A stretch of DNA of 64,000 bases from DATKHR01 sp035510155 (lineage in GTDB: Bacteria > Acidobacteriota > Vicinamibacteria > Vicinamibacterales > CAVVIG01): NCBI GenBank assembly GCA_035510155.1, contig DATKHR010000088.1, forward strand, positions 1 through 64,000. Reading direction: 5' to 3'. A program made the translations under genes and the position numbers. Below, one piece after another: positions 35,101 to 44,037 of the stretch. Below the pieces are notes generated by a model. It saw nothing but the letters and a program-made list of their open reading frames with translations. It searched no databases and was not told where the DNA came from. The stretch's first letter is position 1; each line of letters opens with the position of its first letter.

Positions 35101-35334
35101 ATTCGGGCTGAGAAGGAAGGCCGCAGGGTCCGGGACGGCGATATCCAGACTGCCTGCCAGCAGACCTGTCCCGCTCAGGCCATCTTTTTTGGCGATCTCA
35201 ACGACCCGGCGAGCCGCGTCGCGAAGCTGCGGGCGGAGGAGCGGACCTATTCCCTGCTTGCTGATCAGAACACGCGCCCGCGGACAACCTACCTCGGTGC
35301 GGTTCGCAATCTGAACCCGGAGCTGGCGGAATAA
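32158..35334 (+). CDS. actB: Alternative complex III subunit ActB, molybdopterin-like/Fe-S protein
   Basis: 1058 residues. A twin-arginine-like RRTFLKLMSASMALAG (about 75-92) leads a molybdopterin-oxidoreductase-like domain, followed by a ferredoxin domain (about 830-1000) with the cluster motifs CIGCNACVVGC, CMQCENAPCEPVC, CVGTRYCSNNC and CTYCVQR. In ACIII this subunit carries the Fe-S chain. Two stretches are unlike relatives: residues 8-35, encoded by inverted heptamer arrays (32181-32258), and residues about 599-630 (PLESGIESAAQSATQ and on), encoded by a second array (33954-34047). Both keep the frame. The ATG at 32158 lies within the end of actA. Confidence 0.92.
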   Translation: MSSLKHSVMRDAGCGIRHAMDCVSHESHIPNPASRPFWRTLEERANDPAFQERLFNEFPSEIEAITDPIQRRTFLKLMSASMALAGVTACTRQPVEKIVPYVRQPEELIPGRPLYFATAMAVGGVATGLVVESHEGRPTKIEGNALHPGSLGAADVFSQAAILGLYDPDRSMTLTNLGEIRPWSVFLGAIRAALTVQQALKGAGLRILTESVSSPTLAAQIRDILSRYPEAKWHQWDPASRDNARAGSQLAFGQYVDAQYKLENADVILALDADFLSCGPGSLRYARDFAARRRPENAARMNRLYTVETMPTSTGSRADHRLPLKPSLVGAVARQIAAAVAPGVEHRGGAGAGGRAAPQDPRAGIRVSAAAQKFVDTVSKDLLAHRGRSLVIAGDTQPAYVHALAHAMNQTLANVGQTVIFTQTVEAEPIDQIASLRDLVTEMSGGKVDLLVILSGNPVYTAPADLRFDEALSKVPLRVRLGLYEDETSALCHWQIPEAHFLEAWSDARGFDGTASIVQPLIAPLYNGKSAHEVLAAMTDRPERSAYDIIREQWKIRGGGTPGTDNPPGGDDDWQRWLHDGVIPNTAFTPKAVTIASPLESGIESAAQSATQSAVRDPQSGIPNPQSGIEVSFHLDPSVLDGRFANNGWLQELPKPVTKLTWDNAIFVSPATAARLSATNTPAYRGGEHGTIMSDVFELRSAGRAVRGPMFAVAGHPDECATVHLGYGRARGGHAAKGAGFDATAIRRSDAFWFAPAELVKTRDTYPLACTQYHHLMEGRDIIRAVTRDEYLRNPKSMSEGPGKEEPPSRAITLYPEHEYTGYKWGMAIDVNACIGCNACVVGCQAENNIAIVGKDQVLRGREMHWIRIDTYYRGNVEEPETYFQPVPCMQCENAPCEPVCPVGATVHSDEGLNDMVYNRCVGTRYCSNNCPYKVRRFNYFLYQDWNTPSLKLQRNPDVSVRSRGVMEKCTYCVQRINEAKIRAEKEGRRVRDGDIQTACQQTCPAQAIFFGDLNDPASRVAKLRAEERTYSLLADQNTRPRTTYLGAVRNLNPELAE
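32181..32258. repeat. 28-bp inverted repeat made of heptamers at the start of actB
   Basis: The left arm (32181-32208) is GATGCGG three times plus GATTCGT. The right arm (32231-32258) is its reverse complement at 26 of 28 positions, also in 7-bp register. A 22-nt spacer separates them. It starts 23 nt after the actB ATG and would give a very stable mRNA hairpin. In protein it encodes RDAGCGIRH to SHESHIPNPASR. Confidence 0.85.
33954..34047. repeat. Heptamer/12-mer array inside actB
   Basis: Tandem AATCCGC/AATCCGG/GATCCGC words, mostly 7 bp with two 12-bp units (each ending CCCAATCCGC), run in frame through actB. They encode a Ser/Gln/Pro-rich linker just before the conserved DPSVLDGRFANNGW segment. 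Same words as at 1254-1295 and 40375-40395. Confidence 0.85.
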
Positions 35335-36752
35335 TGGCAGCCGCACCTGCGCTGGGAGGGGAGAGCGGCAGGCGCTCTGGAATGGAATCGACAGTGCCTG
35401 CCTCTCCGGTCATCGCGCCCGGTCACACCTTCGCGACGGTCACCGACAAGATCAGTGCGATCGTGCTGACCCGCAAGACGCCGCTCGGCTGGTGGGCGGG
35501 GTTCGGCATCGTTTTTTCGCTCGCGGGTCTGCTCCTTCTCTCGCTGTCGTACCTGGTGCTGAAAGGCATCGGCATCTGGGGAAACAACATTCCAGTCGGG
35601 TGGGCGTTCGATATCACCAACCTCGTGTGGTGGATCGGCATCGGGCACGCCGGCACGCTCATCTCGGCCATTCTGCTCCTGCTCCGCCAGACGTGGCGCA
35701 CCTCAATCAACAGATTTGCCGAAGCGATGACGCTCTTCGCGGTCGCCTGCGCGGGCATCTTCCCGTTGTTTCATACAGGGCGCCCCTGGCTGGCGTACTG
35801 GCTGTTCCCCTACCCGAACACGATGGGCGTCTGGCCGCAGTTCCGCAGCCCCTTGATGTGGGACGTCTTCGCGATCTCGACCTACGCGACGGTGTCGTTC
35901 GTGTTCTGGTTCATCGGGCTCATTCCCGATCTCGCGACCTTGCGCGACCGGTCGCAGTCTCGGGCGGGACGCATCATTTACGGCGTCCTCGCGATGGGCT
36001 GGCGCGGCTCGGCGCAACATTGGCATCGCTACGAGACGGCGTACCTCCTGCTGGCGGGCCTCGCCACGCCGCTCGTGGTTTCGGTGCACACCGTGATCAG
36101 CTTCGACTTCTCGATCGGCATCGTCCCCGGCTGGCATACGACGATCTTTCCGCCGTATTTCGTCGCGGGCGCCATCTATTCCGGCTTCGCGATGGTCCTC
36201 TCGCTGGCGATCCCGATCCGCGCTGTGTACGGGCTCGAGGACTTCATCACGATGCACCATTTGCAGAACATGGCGAAGGTGATGCTCGTGACCGGTCTGA
36301 TCGTCGCCTACGGGTACGGAACCGAAGCGTTCATCGCGTGGTACAGCGCGGACAAGTTCGAGATGTTCGTGGCGGTCAACCGGTCCACCGGGCCCTACTG
36401 GTGGACCTACTGGTTGCTGATCCTCTGCAACGTCCTCGCGCCGCAGGTGCTCTGGTTGAAGCGCGCCCGCACCAGCGTCATGCTGCTGTTCGTGTTGTCG
36501 CTCATCGTGAACGTCGGCATGTGGCTCGAGCGCTTCGTGATCATCGTCACCAGCCTCCACCGAGACTTCCTGCCGTCGTCGTGGGGCATGTTCAGCCCGA
36601 CGTTTTGGGACTGGTCGACCTTCATCGGCACCATCGGTCTGTTCCTCACGCTGTTGTTCCTCTTCCTCCGCTTCCTTCCGATGATCTCCATTTTCGAGAT
36701 GCGCGCGATTCTTCCGGGCGCAAAGGTCGACGAAGACCTGGAGACGGCCTGA
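35334..36752 (+). CDS. actC: Alternative complex III subunit ActC, NrfD-like quinol-binding membrane protein
   Basis: 472 residues with about ten membrane spans of the NrfD/PsrC type. It has the conserved WWIGIGHAGTLISAILLLLR and LFHTGRPW segments near the quinol site. It oxidises menaquinol or ubiquinol and hands electrons to ActB. The ATG shares its A with the actB TAA (1-bp overlap). The first about 35 residues are not conserved, so an internal start (Met17) is possible. Confidence 0.92.
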   Translation: MAAAPALGGESGRRSGMESTVPASPVIAPGHTFATVTDKISAIVLTRKTPLGWWAGFGIVFSLAGLLLLSLSYLVLKGIGIWGNNIPVGWAFDITNLVWWIGIGHAGTLISAILLLLRQTWRTSINRFAEAMTLFAVACAGIFPLFHTGRPWLAYWLFPYPNTMGVWPQFRSPLMWDVFAISTYATVSFVFWFIGLIPDLATLRDRSQSRAGRIIYGVLAMGWRGSAQHWHRYETAYLLLAGLATPLVVSVHTVISFDFSIGIVPGWHTTIFPPYFVAGAIYSGFAMVLSLAIPIRAVYGLEDFITMHHLQNMAKVMLVTGLIVAYGYGTEAFIAWYSADKFEMFVAVNRSTGPYWWTYWLLILCNVLAPQVLWLKRARTSVMLLFVLSLIVNVGMWLERFVIIVTSLHRDFLPSSWGMFSPTFWDWSTFIGTIGLFLTLLFLFLRFLPMISIFEMRAILPGAKVDEDLETA

Positions 36753-36753
36753 C

Positions 36754-37305
36754 ATGGCGCAGCACACCGCATCAGCGTCGCTATACGGGCTGCTGGCCGA
36801 ATTCGACGATCCAGGCTCCCTCGTCGCCGCCGCGCACCAGGCGTACGAGCACGGCTATCGAACCATGGACGCCTACTCCCCGTTTCCCATCGAGGAGCTC
36901 CATGAGGCGCTGGGCGCGAGCCACACGCGGCTCCCCCTCGTCGTGCTCATTGGCGGCCTCGTAGGAGGCCTCGGCGGCTACGCGCTGCAGTATTGGGCCG
37001 CGGCGGTGACCTATCCTCTGAACATCGGCGGCAAGCCGCTCAACAGCTGGCCCGCATTCATCCCCATCACGTTCGAGTGCACGATTCTCGTCGCCGCGCT
37101 CTCCGCGGTCCTGGGAATGCTCGCGCTGAACGGGCTGCCGCAGCCGTTTCATCCGGTGTTCAACGTCCCGCGGTTTGCGCTGGCCAGCCGCAACCGGTTC
37201 TTCCTGTGCATCGAGTCGTGCGACCCGCAGTTCCACCTCGAAGACACCCGACGGTTTCTCGAAACGCTCAACCCGCTCGAGGTCACCACCGTTGCAGCCG
37301 ATTGA
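36754..37305 (+). CDS. actD: Alternative complex III subunit ActD
   Basis: 183 residues, DUF3341 type. A short cytoplasmic N-terminal domain (LYGLLAEFDDPGSLVAAA, AYSPFPIEELHEAL) precedes two membrane spans (about 62-82 and 105-128). It packs at the membrane side of ACIII. It lies 1 bp after actC and overlaps actE by 14 bp. Confidence 0.9.
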   Translation: MAQHTASASLYGLLAEFDDPGSLVAAAHQAYEHGYRTMDAYSPFPIEELHEALGASHTRLPLVVLIGGLVGGLGGYALQYWAAAVTYPLNIGGKPLNSWPAFIPITFECTILVAALSAVLGMLALNGLPQPFHPVFNVPRFALASRNRFFLCIESCDPQFHLEDTRRFLETLNPLEVTTVAAD

Positions 37306-37906
37306 GCACCTGACCGGCCGGGGCGGCGGCCGCCCACGCCAGATCGTGTCGGCCCTGGCGGCCGCCTCCTTCCTGGTTCTGGCTGCCGCCTGCAGGCAGG
37401 ACATGCACGATCAACCGAAGTATGTGCCGCTCCGCCAGTCGTCATTTTTCGGCGACGAGCGCTCAGCGCGTCCACTCGTGCCCGGAACAGTCGCTCGCGG
37501 CCACCTCCGCGATGACACGCTGTTGTATACGGGCAAGATCAACGGCGCGGATGCGACGGTCTTCCCGCTCGTTGCCGACGCGCGCGTGATGGCGCGTGGA
37601 CAGGAGCGATTCGATATCTACTGCTCTCCCTGCCATGGGCGCACTGGACAAGGAGACGGCATGGTCGTCCGCCGAGGGTTCCGCCGTCCGCCCTCGTTCC
37701 ACGAGGATCGCCTCCGCAACGCCCCCATTGGCCATCTGTTCGACGTCATCACCAACGGCTTCGGCGCCATGCCCGATTACGCCACGCAGATTCGCGCAGA
37801 AGATCGGTGGGCGATCGTCGCTTACGTGCGCGCGCTGCAGTTGAGCGAGCATGCAACGCTCGCCGACGTGCCGGCGGACAAGCGCAGCGAGCTGGAGAAG
37901 CATTAG
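37292..37906 (+). CDS. actE: Alternative complex III subunit ActE, monoheme cytochrome c lipoprotein
   Basis: 204 residues. A lipobox (FLVLAAAC, Cys near residue 33) points to a lipoprotein, followed by one heme-c site CSPCHG (about 112-117) and axial-methionine candidates (FGAMPDYA). It carries electrons from ActA towards the oxidase. There is no ATG; the TTG at 37292 within the end of actD is the best start. The long upstream open frame is out-of-frame actD sequence. Confidence 0.88.
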   Translation: MQPIEHLTGRGGGRPRQIVSALAAASFLVLAAACRQDMHDQPKYVPLRQSSFFGDERSARPLVPGTVARGHLRDDTLLYTGKINGADATVFPLVADARVMARGQERFDIYCSPCHGRTGQGDGMVVRRGFRRPPSFHEDRLRNAPIGHLFDVITNGFGAMPDYATQIRAEDRWAIVAYVRALQLSEHATLADVPADKRSELEKH

Positions 37907-37921
37907 TCCGGTCACGCGACT

Positions 37922-39151
37922 ATGCCACCGTACCAGGAGACCGCCGGCGTCGCGATTCCCGAGCTCCGCAGCCTCGAGCGGCGCGCCTTCGTCGCCGCCG
38001 CTGCAACAGGGGCCATTTCCCTGGGGGGCCTGTTCCTCAACCCGACCCAGTTTCTCCAGTCTTATGTGATGGCGTATATGTGGTGCCTTGGCGCAACGCT
38101 GGGCTGCCTGGCGCTGGGCATGATGCACCAGCTGACCGGCGGCGGCTGGGGCGTGCTGATTCGCCGCCCGATCGGCGCCGCGTCCCGCGTGCTGCCCGTT
38201 CTGACGGTTTTTTTTCTTCCCATTGCCCTGGGCGTGCACCGGCTGTACACCTGGGCCGATCCAGGCATTGTCGCCCGGGATGAAGTCCTTCGACACAAAG
38301 CCATCTATCTGAACGTCCCGTTCTTCCTCACCCGCGCCGCACTCTATTTTCTCGTTTGGAACGCGCTCGTCTTCTTCCTGAACCGCTGGTCGCTCGAGCA
38401 GGACGTGACCGGTGACCCGAACCTCGCGCGCCGGATGCAGAAGCTGAGTGCCGCCGGCCTCCTTGCGTACGGCGTGACGATCACGTTCGCGTCGTTCGAC
38501 TGGCTGATGTCGCTCGATCCGCACTGGTACTCGACGATCTACGGTGTCCTCATCATGGGCGGCCAGGGGCTCACCGCCCTCGCCGTTCTGACGATCGTCC
38601 TCGTGTGGCTCAGCCGCCGCCCGCCGCTCCAGGGCGTCGTCGTGCCGGCATATTTTCACGACCTCGGCAACCTGATGCTCGCGTTCACGATGCTGTGGGC
38701 GTACTTCGCTTTCTCGCAGTACCTCATCATCTGGTCCGGCAACCTGCCGCACGAGATCGAGTGGTATCTGCACCGCTCGTATACGAGCTGGCGCTTCGCC
38801 GCGCTCGCGCTCGTGGCCTTTCATTTTGCCATTCCCTTCGCGCTCCTCTTGTCACGTCGCGTGAAACGGCACGCCCAGTCCATTCTCCAGGTCGCGATCT
38901 GGATCCTGGGCGCGAGGCTCGTCGATCTGTTGTGGCTGATCGCGCCGGAATTCCACCACGAAGGCCTGTCGATCAGCTGGCTGGACGTGATCTTGCCGGT
39001 GGCGCTTGGGAGCCTCTGGCTCGGTACATTCATCTGGCAACTGCGCGGGCGCGCCATCCTGCCGGTCCATGATCCGCAGTTCGATGAGACGCTGGGGCGA
39101 ATCATCCAACGAAGTACCGGGGGACCAACCCACCCAAGGACGGCCCATTAG
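37922..39151 (+). CDS. actF: Alternative complex III subunit ActF, membrane protein
   Basis: 409 residues with about ten membrane spans. FLNPTQFLQSYVMAYMWCLGATLGC, GMMHQLTGGGWG and WYLHRSYTSWR are hallmarks of ActF, a structural relative of ActC that lacks an obvious quinol role. ATG 15 bp after actE. Full-length and clean. Confidence 0.92.
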   Translation: MPPYQETAGVAIPELRSLERRAFVAAAATGAISLGGLFLNPTQFLQSYVMAYMWCLGATLGCLALGMMHQLTGGGWGVLIRRPIGAASRVLPVLTVFFLPIALGVHRLYTWADPGIVARDEVLRHKAIYLNVPFFLTRAALYFLVWNALVFFLNRWSLEQDVTGDPNLARRMQKLSAAGLLAYGVTITFASFDWLMSLDPHWYSTIYGVLIMGGQGLTALAVLTIVLVWLSRRPPLQGVVVPAYFHDLGNLMLAFTMLWAYFAFSQYLIIWSGNLPHEIEWYLHRSYTSWRFAALALVAFHFAIPFALLLSRRVKRHAQSILQVAIWILGARLVDLLWLIAPEFHHEGLSISWLDVILPVALGSLWLGTFIWQLRGRAILPVHDPQFDETLGRIIQRSTGGPTHPRTAH

Positions 39152-39153
39152 CC

Positions 39154-39522
39154 ATGGTTCACCACGAGGAAAGCGACGTTAACATCCGCGGTATCCTGGT
39201 CTTTGCCGCCGCGCTCCTCGTCACCGCCGTTGGGATCGCGTTCATCGTCTGGCTGCTCTTCAACTACTTCAACGCGCGCGAGGCGCGGCAGGGCGCGCCG
39301 GAGTTTCCGCTGGCCGCCGCCGAGGAACACCGCCTGCCGCCAGAACCGCGGCTGCAGACCAATCCACGCGAGGATCTCCGCGAGCTGATGGACGCTGAAC
39401 AACGGACGCTCACCACGTATGGCTGGGTGGATCGAAACGCGGGCATTGTGCGCATCCCGATCGACGAGGCGATGAGGTTGACGACCCAAAGGGGGTTACC
39501 GGCGCGGGAGGCAGCGAAATGA
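39154..39522 (+). CDS. Small membrane protein of the act-cox operon
   Basis: 122 residues with one N-terminal span (about 12-34) and a soluble tail with the conserved-looking NPREDLRELMDAEQRTLTTYGWVDR and IPIDEAMRL. Proteins of this type often sit between act and sco/cox genes and may be an assembly factor or small subunit; no function is established here. It lies 2 bp after actF and overlaps the SCO1 gene by 4 bp (ATGA). Confidence 0.75.
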   Translation: MVHHEESDVNIRGILVFAAALLVTAVGIAFIVWLLFNYFNAREARQGAPEFPLAAAEEHRLPPEPRLQTNPREDLRELMDAEQRTLTTYGWVDRNAGIVRIPIDEAMRLTTQRGLPAREAAK

Positions 39523-40409
39523 AGCCCCGTTCATCGACGCTCATCGGCGCCGCGCTCGGCGCGACGATCCTGCTGATCGCCGCGTCACCCATGGCCGCCC
39601 AGAAGATGACCGGTTCACCTGCCGCAACCGGCTACCGACAGGAGCCGGGCCAGCCTTCGTCGACGCTGCCTGCGGCGCTTCGCGAGATCGGCTTCGACCA
39701 GAATCTCAACGAGCGCGTCCCCCTCGACGCGACCTTCACCGACGAGATGGGGCGGACCATTCCTCTTGGCGACTACTTCGGCCGCAGGCCGGTCGTGATG
39801 CTGTTCGCGTATTACCAGTGCCCTATGCTCTGCCCGCAGGTCATCAATGGGCTCGCCAGCGCGCTGAACGTGCTCTCGCTCGAGCCGGGCGCCGACTTCG
39901 AGATCGTGACGGTGAGCTTCGACCCGCGCGACACGCCGGCAACAGCCTCCGCCCAGAAGGCGCACTCCATTGAGCGCTACAAGCGGCAGGGCGCGGCCGA
40001 AAGCTGGCACTTTCTCACAGGCGCGCAGGCGTCCATCGATCGGCTCACCAAAGCAGCCGGATTCCGCTACGTCTGGGACACGCCCACCAATCAGTTCGCG
40101 CACCCGAGCGGCGTGATTGTGCTGACGCCGGACGGTCGATTGGCCCGCTATCTCTTCGGTATCGAATACGGCCCGCGCGATCTTCGACTCGCGATCGTGG
40201 AAGCGTCGAGCGGCCTGGTCGGCAACGCTGCGGACGCCGTGCTCCTGTATTGTTACCACTACGATCCGATGACCGGCCGCTACGGCTTCGTCATCATGCG
40301 CGCGATGCGGCTGGCGGGCGTCGGAACCGTCCTGGCCCTCGCCGCGTTCATCGTCATCATGCTGCGCAGGGAAAGATCCGCAATCCCGAATCACGCTGAA
40401 AACGCATAG
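39519..40409 (+). CDS. SCO1/SenC family copper chaperone
   Basis: 296 residues. A signal/anchor at the N-terminus, a thioredoxin-fold domain with the copper ligands CPMLC (Cys101, Cys105) and His195 (NQFAHPSG), and a further C-terminal membrane span (VGTVLALAAFIVIML). It delivers copper to the CuA centre of CoxB, encoded next. The last residues (ERSAIPNHAENA) are partly encoded by three heptamers (GATCCGC, AATCCCG, AATCACG at 40375-40395). Confidence 0.9.
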   Translation: MKPRSSTLIGAALGATILLIAASPMAAQKMTGSPAATGYRQEPGQPSSTLPAALREIGFDQNLNERVPLDATFTDEMGRTIPLGDYFGRRPVVMLFAYYQCPMLCPQVINGLASALNVLSLEPGADFEIVTVSFDPRDTPATASAQKAHSIERYKRQGAAESWHFLTGAQASIDRLTKAAGFRYVWDTPTNQFAHPSGVIVLTPDGRLARYLFGIEYGPRDLRLAIVEASSGLVGNAADAVLLYCYHYDPMTGRYGFVIMRAMRLAGVGTVLALAAFIVIMLRRERSAIPNHAENA

Positions 40410-40411
40410 GT

Positions 40412-41356
40412 ATGTGGACCGGCATTCCCCTTTTTCCCGAAACCGCGTCGACGATGGCGTCGCGCGTGGATGCCCTGTACCTGTTCCTCCTGGGAGTCGC
40501 CGGCTTCTTCTCGCTCCTCATCGCCGGCCTCATCGTCTTCTACGCCGTGCGATACAGGCGGCAGTCGCCGCGCAGCGTTGGCGCCACGATCCACGGGAGC
40601 GTGACGCTCGAGCTGACGTGGACGATCGTTCCGTTTCTCATCACGATGGTCATCTTCGTCTGGGGCGCCAGCGTCTTCTTCGCGATGGCGCGGCCGCCGG
40701 ACGACACGCTCGATATCTACGTGGTCGGCAAGCAGTGGATGTGGAAATTCCAGCACCTCGACGGGCAGCGTGAAATCAACGAGCTGCACGTCCCGCTCGG
40801 GCGGCCAACCAAGTTGATCATGACCTCGGAGGACGTGATCCACGACGTGTTCGTCCCGGCCTTTCGTGTCAAGGCGGACGTGCTCCCTGGACGCTACACG
40901 AACATCTGGTTTCAACCGACCAAGGCGGGGCGGTACCACTTGTTCTGCGCGGAGTACTGCGGAACCAGGCACTCCGGGATGATCGGCGAGGTCGTCGTCA
41001 TGGAACCGACCGAGTACCAGGCGTGGCTGAGCGGCGGACCCGAGGGGTCGCTCGCTGAAAACGGCGCGAAGCTCTTCGAGAGCCTGGCCTGCAACACCTG
41101 CCACCGCCCGGACGCGCAGGGCCGCGGGCCGACGCTCGACGGTCTGTTCGGCAAGATGGTCAAACTCCAGAGCGGTGAAACGATCACCGCCGACGAGGCG
41201 TATGTGCGCGAATCGATTCTGAACCCGTCTGCCAAGATCACCGCCGGCTACCAGCCCATCATGCCGACGTTTCAGGGCCTGGTGACCGAGGAGCAGCTCC
41301 TGGAGCTGATCGAATACGTCAAGTCCCTGCAGGCGCCCCCACAGGCCGCACGATGA
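40412..41356 (+). CDS. coxB: Cytochrome c oxidase subunit II fused to cytochrome c
   Basis: 314 residues: two membrane spans (about 22-46 and 70-92), a cupredoxin domain with CuA ligands His144, Cys179, Glu181, Cys183, His187 and Met190, and a C-terminal cytochrome c with CNTCH (227-231) and the methionine candidate in PIMPTF. This caa3-type fusion lets ActA/ActE electrons enter directly. It lies 2 bp after the SCO1 gene. Confidence 0.95.
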   Translation: MWTGIPLFPETASTMASRVDALYLFLLGVAGFFSLLIAGLIVFYAVRYRRQSPRSVGATIHGSVTLELTWTIVPFLITMVIFVWGASVFFAMARPPDDTLDIYVVGKQWMWKFQHLDGQREINELHVPLGRPTKLIMTSEDVIHDVFVPAFRVKADVLPGRYTNIWFQPTKAGRYHLFCAEYCGTRHSGMIGEVVVMEPTEYQAWLSGGPEGSLAENGAKLFESLACNTCHRPDAQGRGPTLDGLFGKMVKLQSGETITADEAYVRESILNPSAKITAGYQPIMPTFQGLVTEEQLLELIEYVKSLQAPPQAAR

Positions 41357-41374
41357 GCTCGGAAATCCCCACTC

Positions 41375-41388
41375 ACGAGTAACGAGAT
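41375..41388. repeat. Heptamer pair at the coxA start
   Basis: ACGAGTA, ACGAGAT in 7-bp register, the second running into the coxA ATG at 41387. It is the same junction as at the M16 gene (1865-1885): repeat units in place of a Shine-Dalgarno sequence. Confidence 0.65.
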
Positions 41389-42998
41389 GTCGAGCACTGT
41401 CCTTTCCCCGCCCCGCCACTACCTGAACGACGGCTACGGCGTCAAGTCATGGCTGTTGACCCGCGACCACAAGCGCATCGCTCTGCTCTATCTCGCGGGC
41501 GTCACGTTCTTTTTCTTCGTCGGGGGCGCCATGGCCGTGCTCATCCGCCTGGAGCTCGCAACACCCCCCGGCGACCTGGTGTCCGACGAGACCTATAACA
41601 AGCTGTTCACGATGCACGGGGTGATGATGGTGTTCTTCTTCCTCATCCCGGCCATCCCCGCCGTCATCGGTAATTTCCTCGTGCCGATCATGATCGGCGC
41701 AAAAGACCTCGCCCTCCCGAAAATCAACCTCCTGAGCTGGTACATCTACATGGTGGGCGGGCTCTTCACGCTTTACGCGCTCATTGCCGGAGGCGTGGAC
41801 ACCGGCTGGACGTTCTACGCTCCGTTCAGCACAGCGTCGTCCACGACCAACGTCATTCCGACCGCGCTCGGAATTTTCATCACCGGGTTCTCTTCCATCC
41901 TCACCGGGCTCAACTTCATCGTGACCATCCACCGGATGCGCGCGCCGGGCATGACCTGGTTTCGCATGCCGCTGTTCCTCTGGTCGATCTACGCGACGAG
42001 CTTGATCAACGTTCTCGGCACGCCGGTCATTGCCATCACGATCCTGCTCGTCGCCGCCGAACGATTGTTCCATTTCGGGTTCTTCAACCCGGCCCTCGGC
42101 GGCGACCCCGTGCTCTTTCAGCACCTCTTCTGGTTCTATTCGCATCCAGCGGTCTACATCATGGTGCTGCCGGCGATGGGCGTCATCAGCGAGCTCGTCG
42201 CCGCCGGCTGCCGCAAGCCGGTCTTCGGCTATACCTTCGTCGCCTTCGCCAGCCTCGCGATCGCGGTGGTTGGATTCCTTGTGTGGGGCCACCACATGTT
42301 CGTCGCCGGCGAATCAGTCTACGCCGCCCTGATCTTCTCGATCCTGAGCTTCATCGTCGCCGTCCCGTCGGCCGTCAAGGTCTTCAACTGGACCGCCACG
42401 ATGTATCAAGGCGCCGTTTCGTGGGAAACGCCGATGCTCTACGCCTACGGGTTCATCGGGCTGTTCACGATTGGCGGGCTGACGGGACTGTTCCTCGCGG
42501 CCATCGGCATCGATGTGCACGTGACCGACACCTACTTCGTCATCGCGCACTTCCATTACATCATGGTCGGCGGGACCATCATGGGCTACCTCGGAGGGCT
42601 CCACTTCTGGTGGCCGAAGATGACCGGTCGACTCTACAACGAGGGGCTGGCGAAGGTGAGCGCCGTAATCATCTTCGTCGGATTCAACCTGACGTTCTTT
42701 CCGCAGTTCATCCTTGGCTACCTGGGCATGCCGCGGCGGTACCATGCGTACCCGCCGGAGTTTCAGGTGCTCAACGTGCTGTCCTCCGCCGGCGCGTCGA
42801 TATTGGGGATCGGCTACCTGATTCCCATGATCTATCTCATGTGGTCGTTGCGATATGGTCGGCTCGCCGGTTCGAATCCCTGGGGCGCGGTCGGATTGGA
42901 GTGGACCACGACGTCGCCGCCGCCGACGGAGAATTTCGAAACCACGCCCGTCGTGACTTGGGAAGCGTACGACTACGGATCGACGGTGGAGGGGCACG

Positions 42999-43006
<8 letters not shown>
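41387..43006 (+). CDS. coxA: Cytochrome c oxidase subunit I (A2-type heme-copper oxidase)
   Basis: 539 residues, twelve membrane spans. Heme-a ligands His77 and His390, heme-a3 His388, CuB ligands His253, His302 and His303, and cross-linked Tyr257 are all present. The D-channel entry Asp is in GAKDLALP (about 107) and the K-channel Lys in AVKVFNW (about 331). The helix-VI motif is YSHPAVY in place of HPEVY, so the channel glutamate is replaced by the Tyr-Ser pair that defines A2-type oxidases. It reduces oxygen to water and pumps protons. Confidence 0.95.
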
Positions 43007-43695
<689 letters not shown>

Positions 43696-43706
<11 letters not shown>

Positions 43707-44001
43707 CTCGGCTCACCACATCATTCCGACACGGGTCTACTACACCATCTTCGGGCTGCTGATCTCCTGCACGTTTCTGACCGTGCAGATTTCGTTTCTG
43801 GATCTCGGCCCCCTCAACGCCGTTGCGGCGCTCGGTATCGCCGTGTTCAAGGCGACACTCGTCGTCTTGTTCTTCATGCACGCCTGGTACAGCCCCAGGC
43901 TCACCTGGGTGGTCGTGCTCGGCAGCGTGTTCTGGTTGGGCATCCTCCTTGCGATGACGATGACCGATTACGTAACGCGAGTGTGGAGAACATACGGGTG
44001 A
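43696..44001 (+). CDS. coxD: Cytochrome c oxidase subunit IV-type small membrane protein
   Basis: 101 residues with three spans (TIFGLLISCTFLTVQI, FKATLVVLFFMHAW, LGSVFWLGILLAMTM) of the prokaryotic subunit IV/CyoD-like family. The ATG at 43696 lies within the end of coxC (11-bp overlap). Last gene of the act-cox operon. Confidence 0.85.
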
Positions 44002-44037
44002 CGCGGGACTAGTGTCATACTCTCGGCCGGACTACCT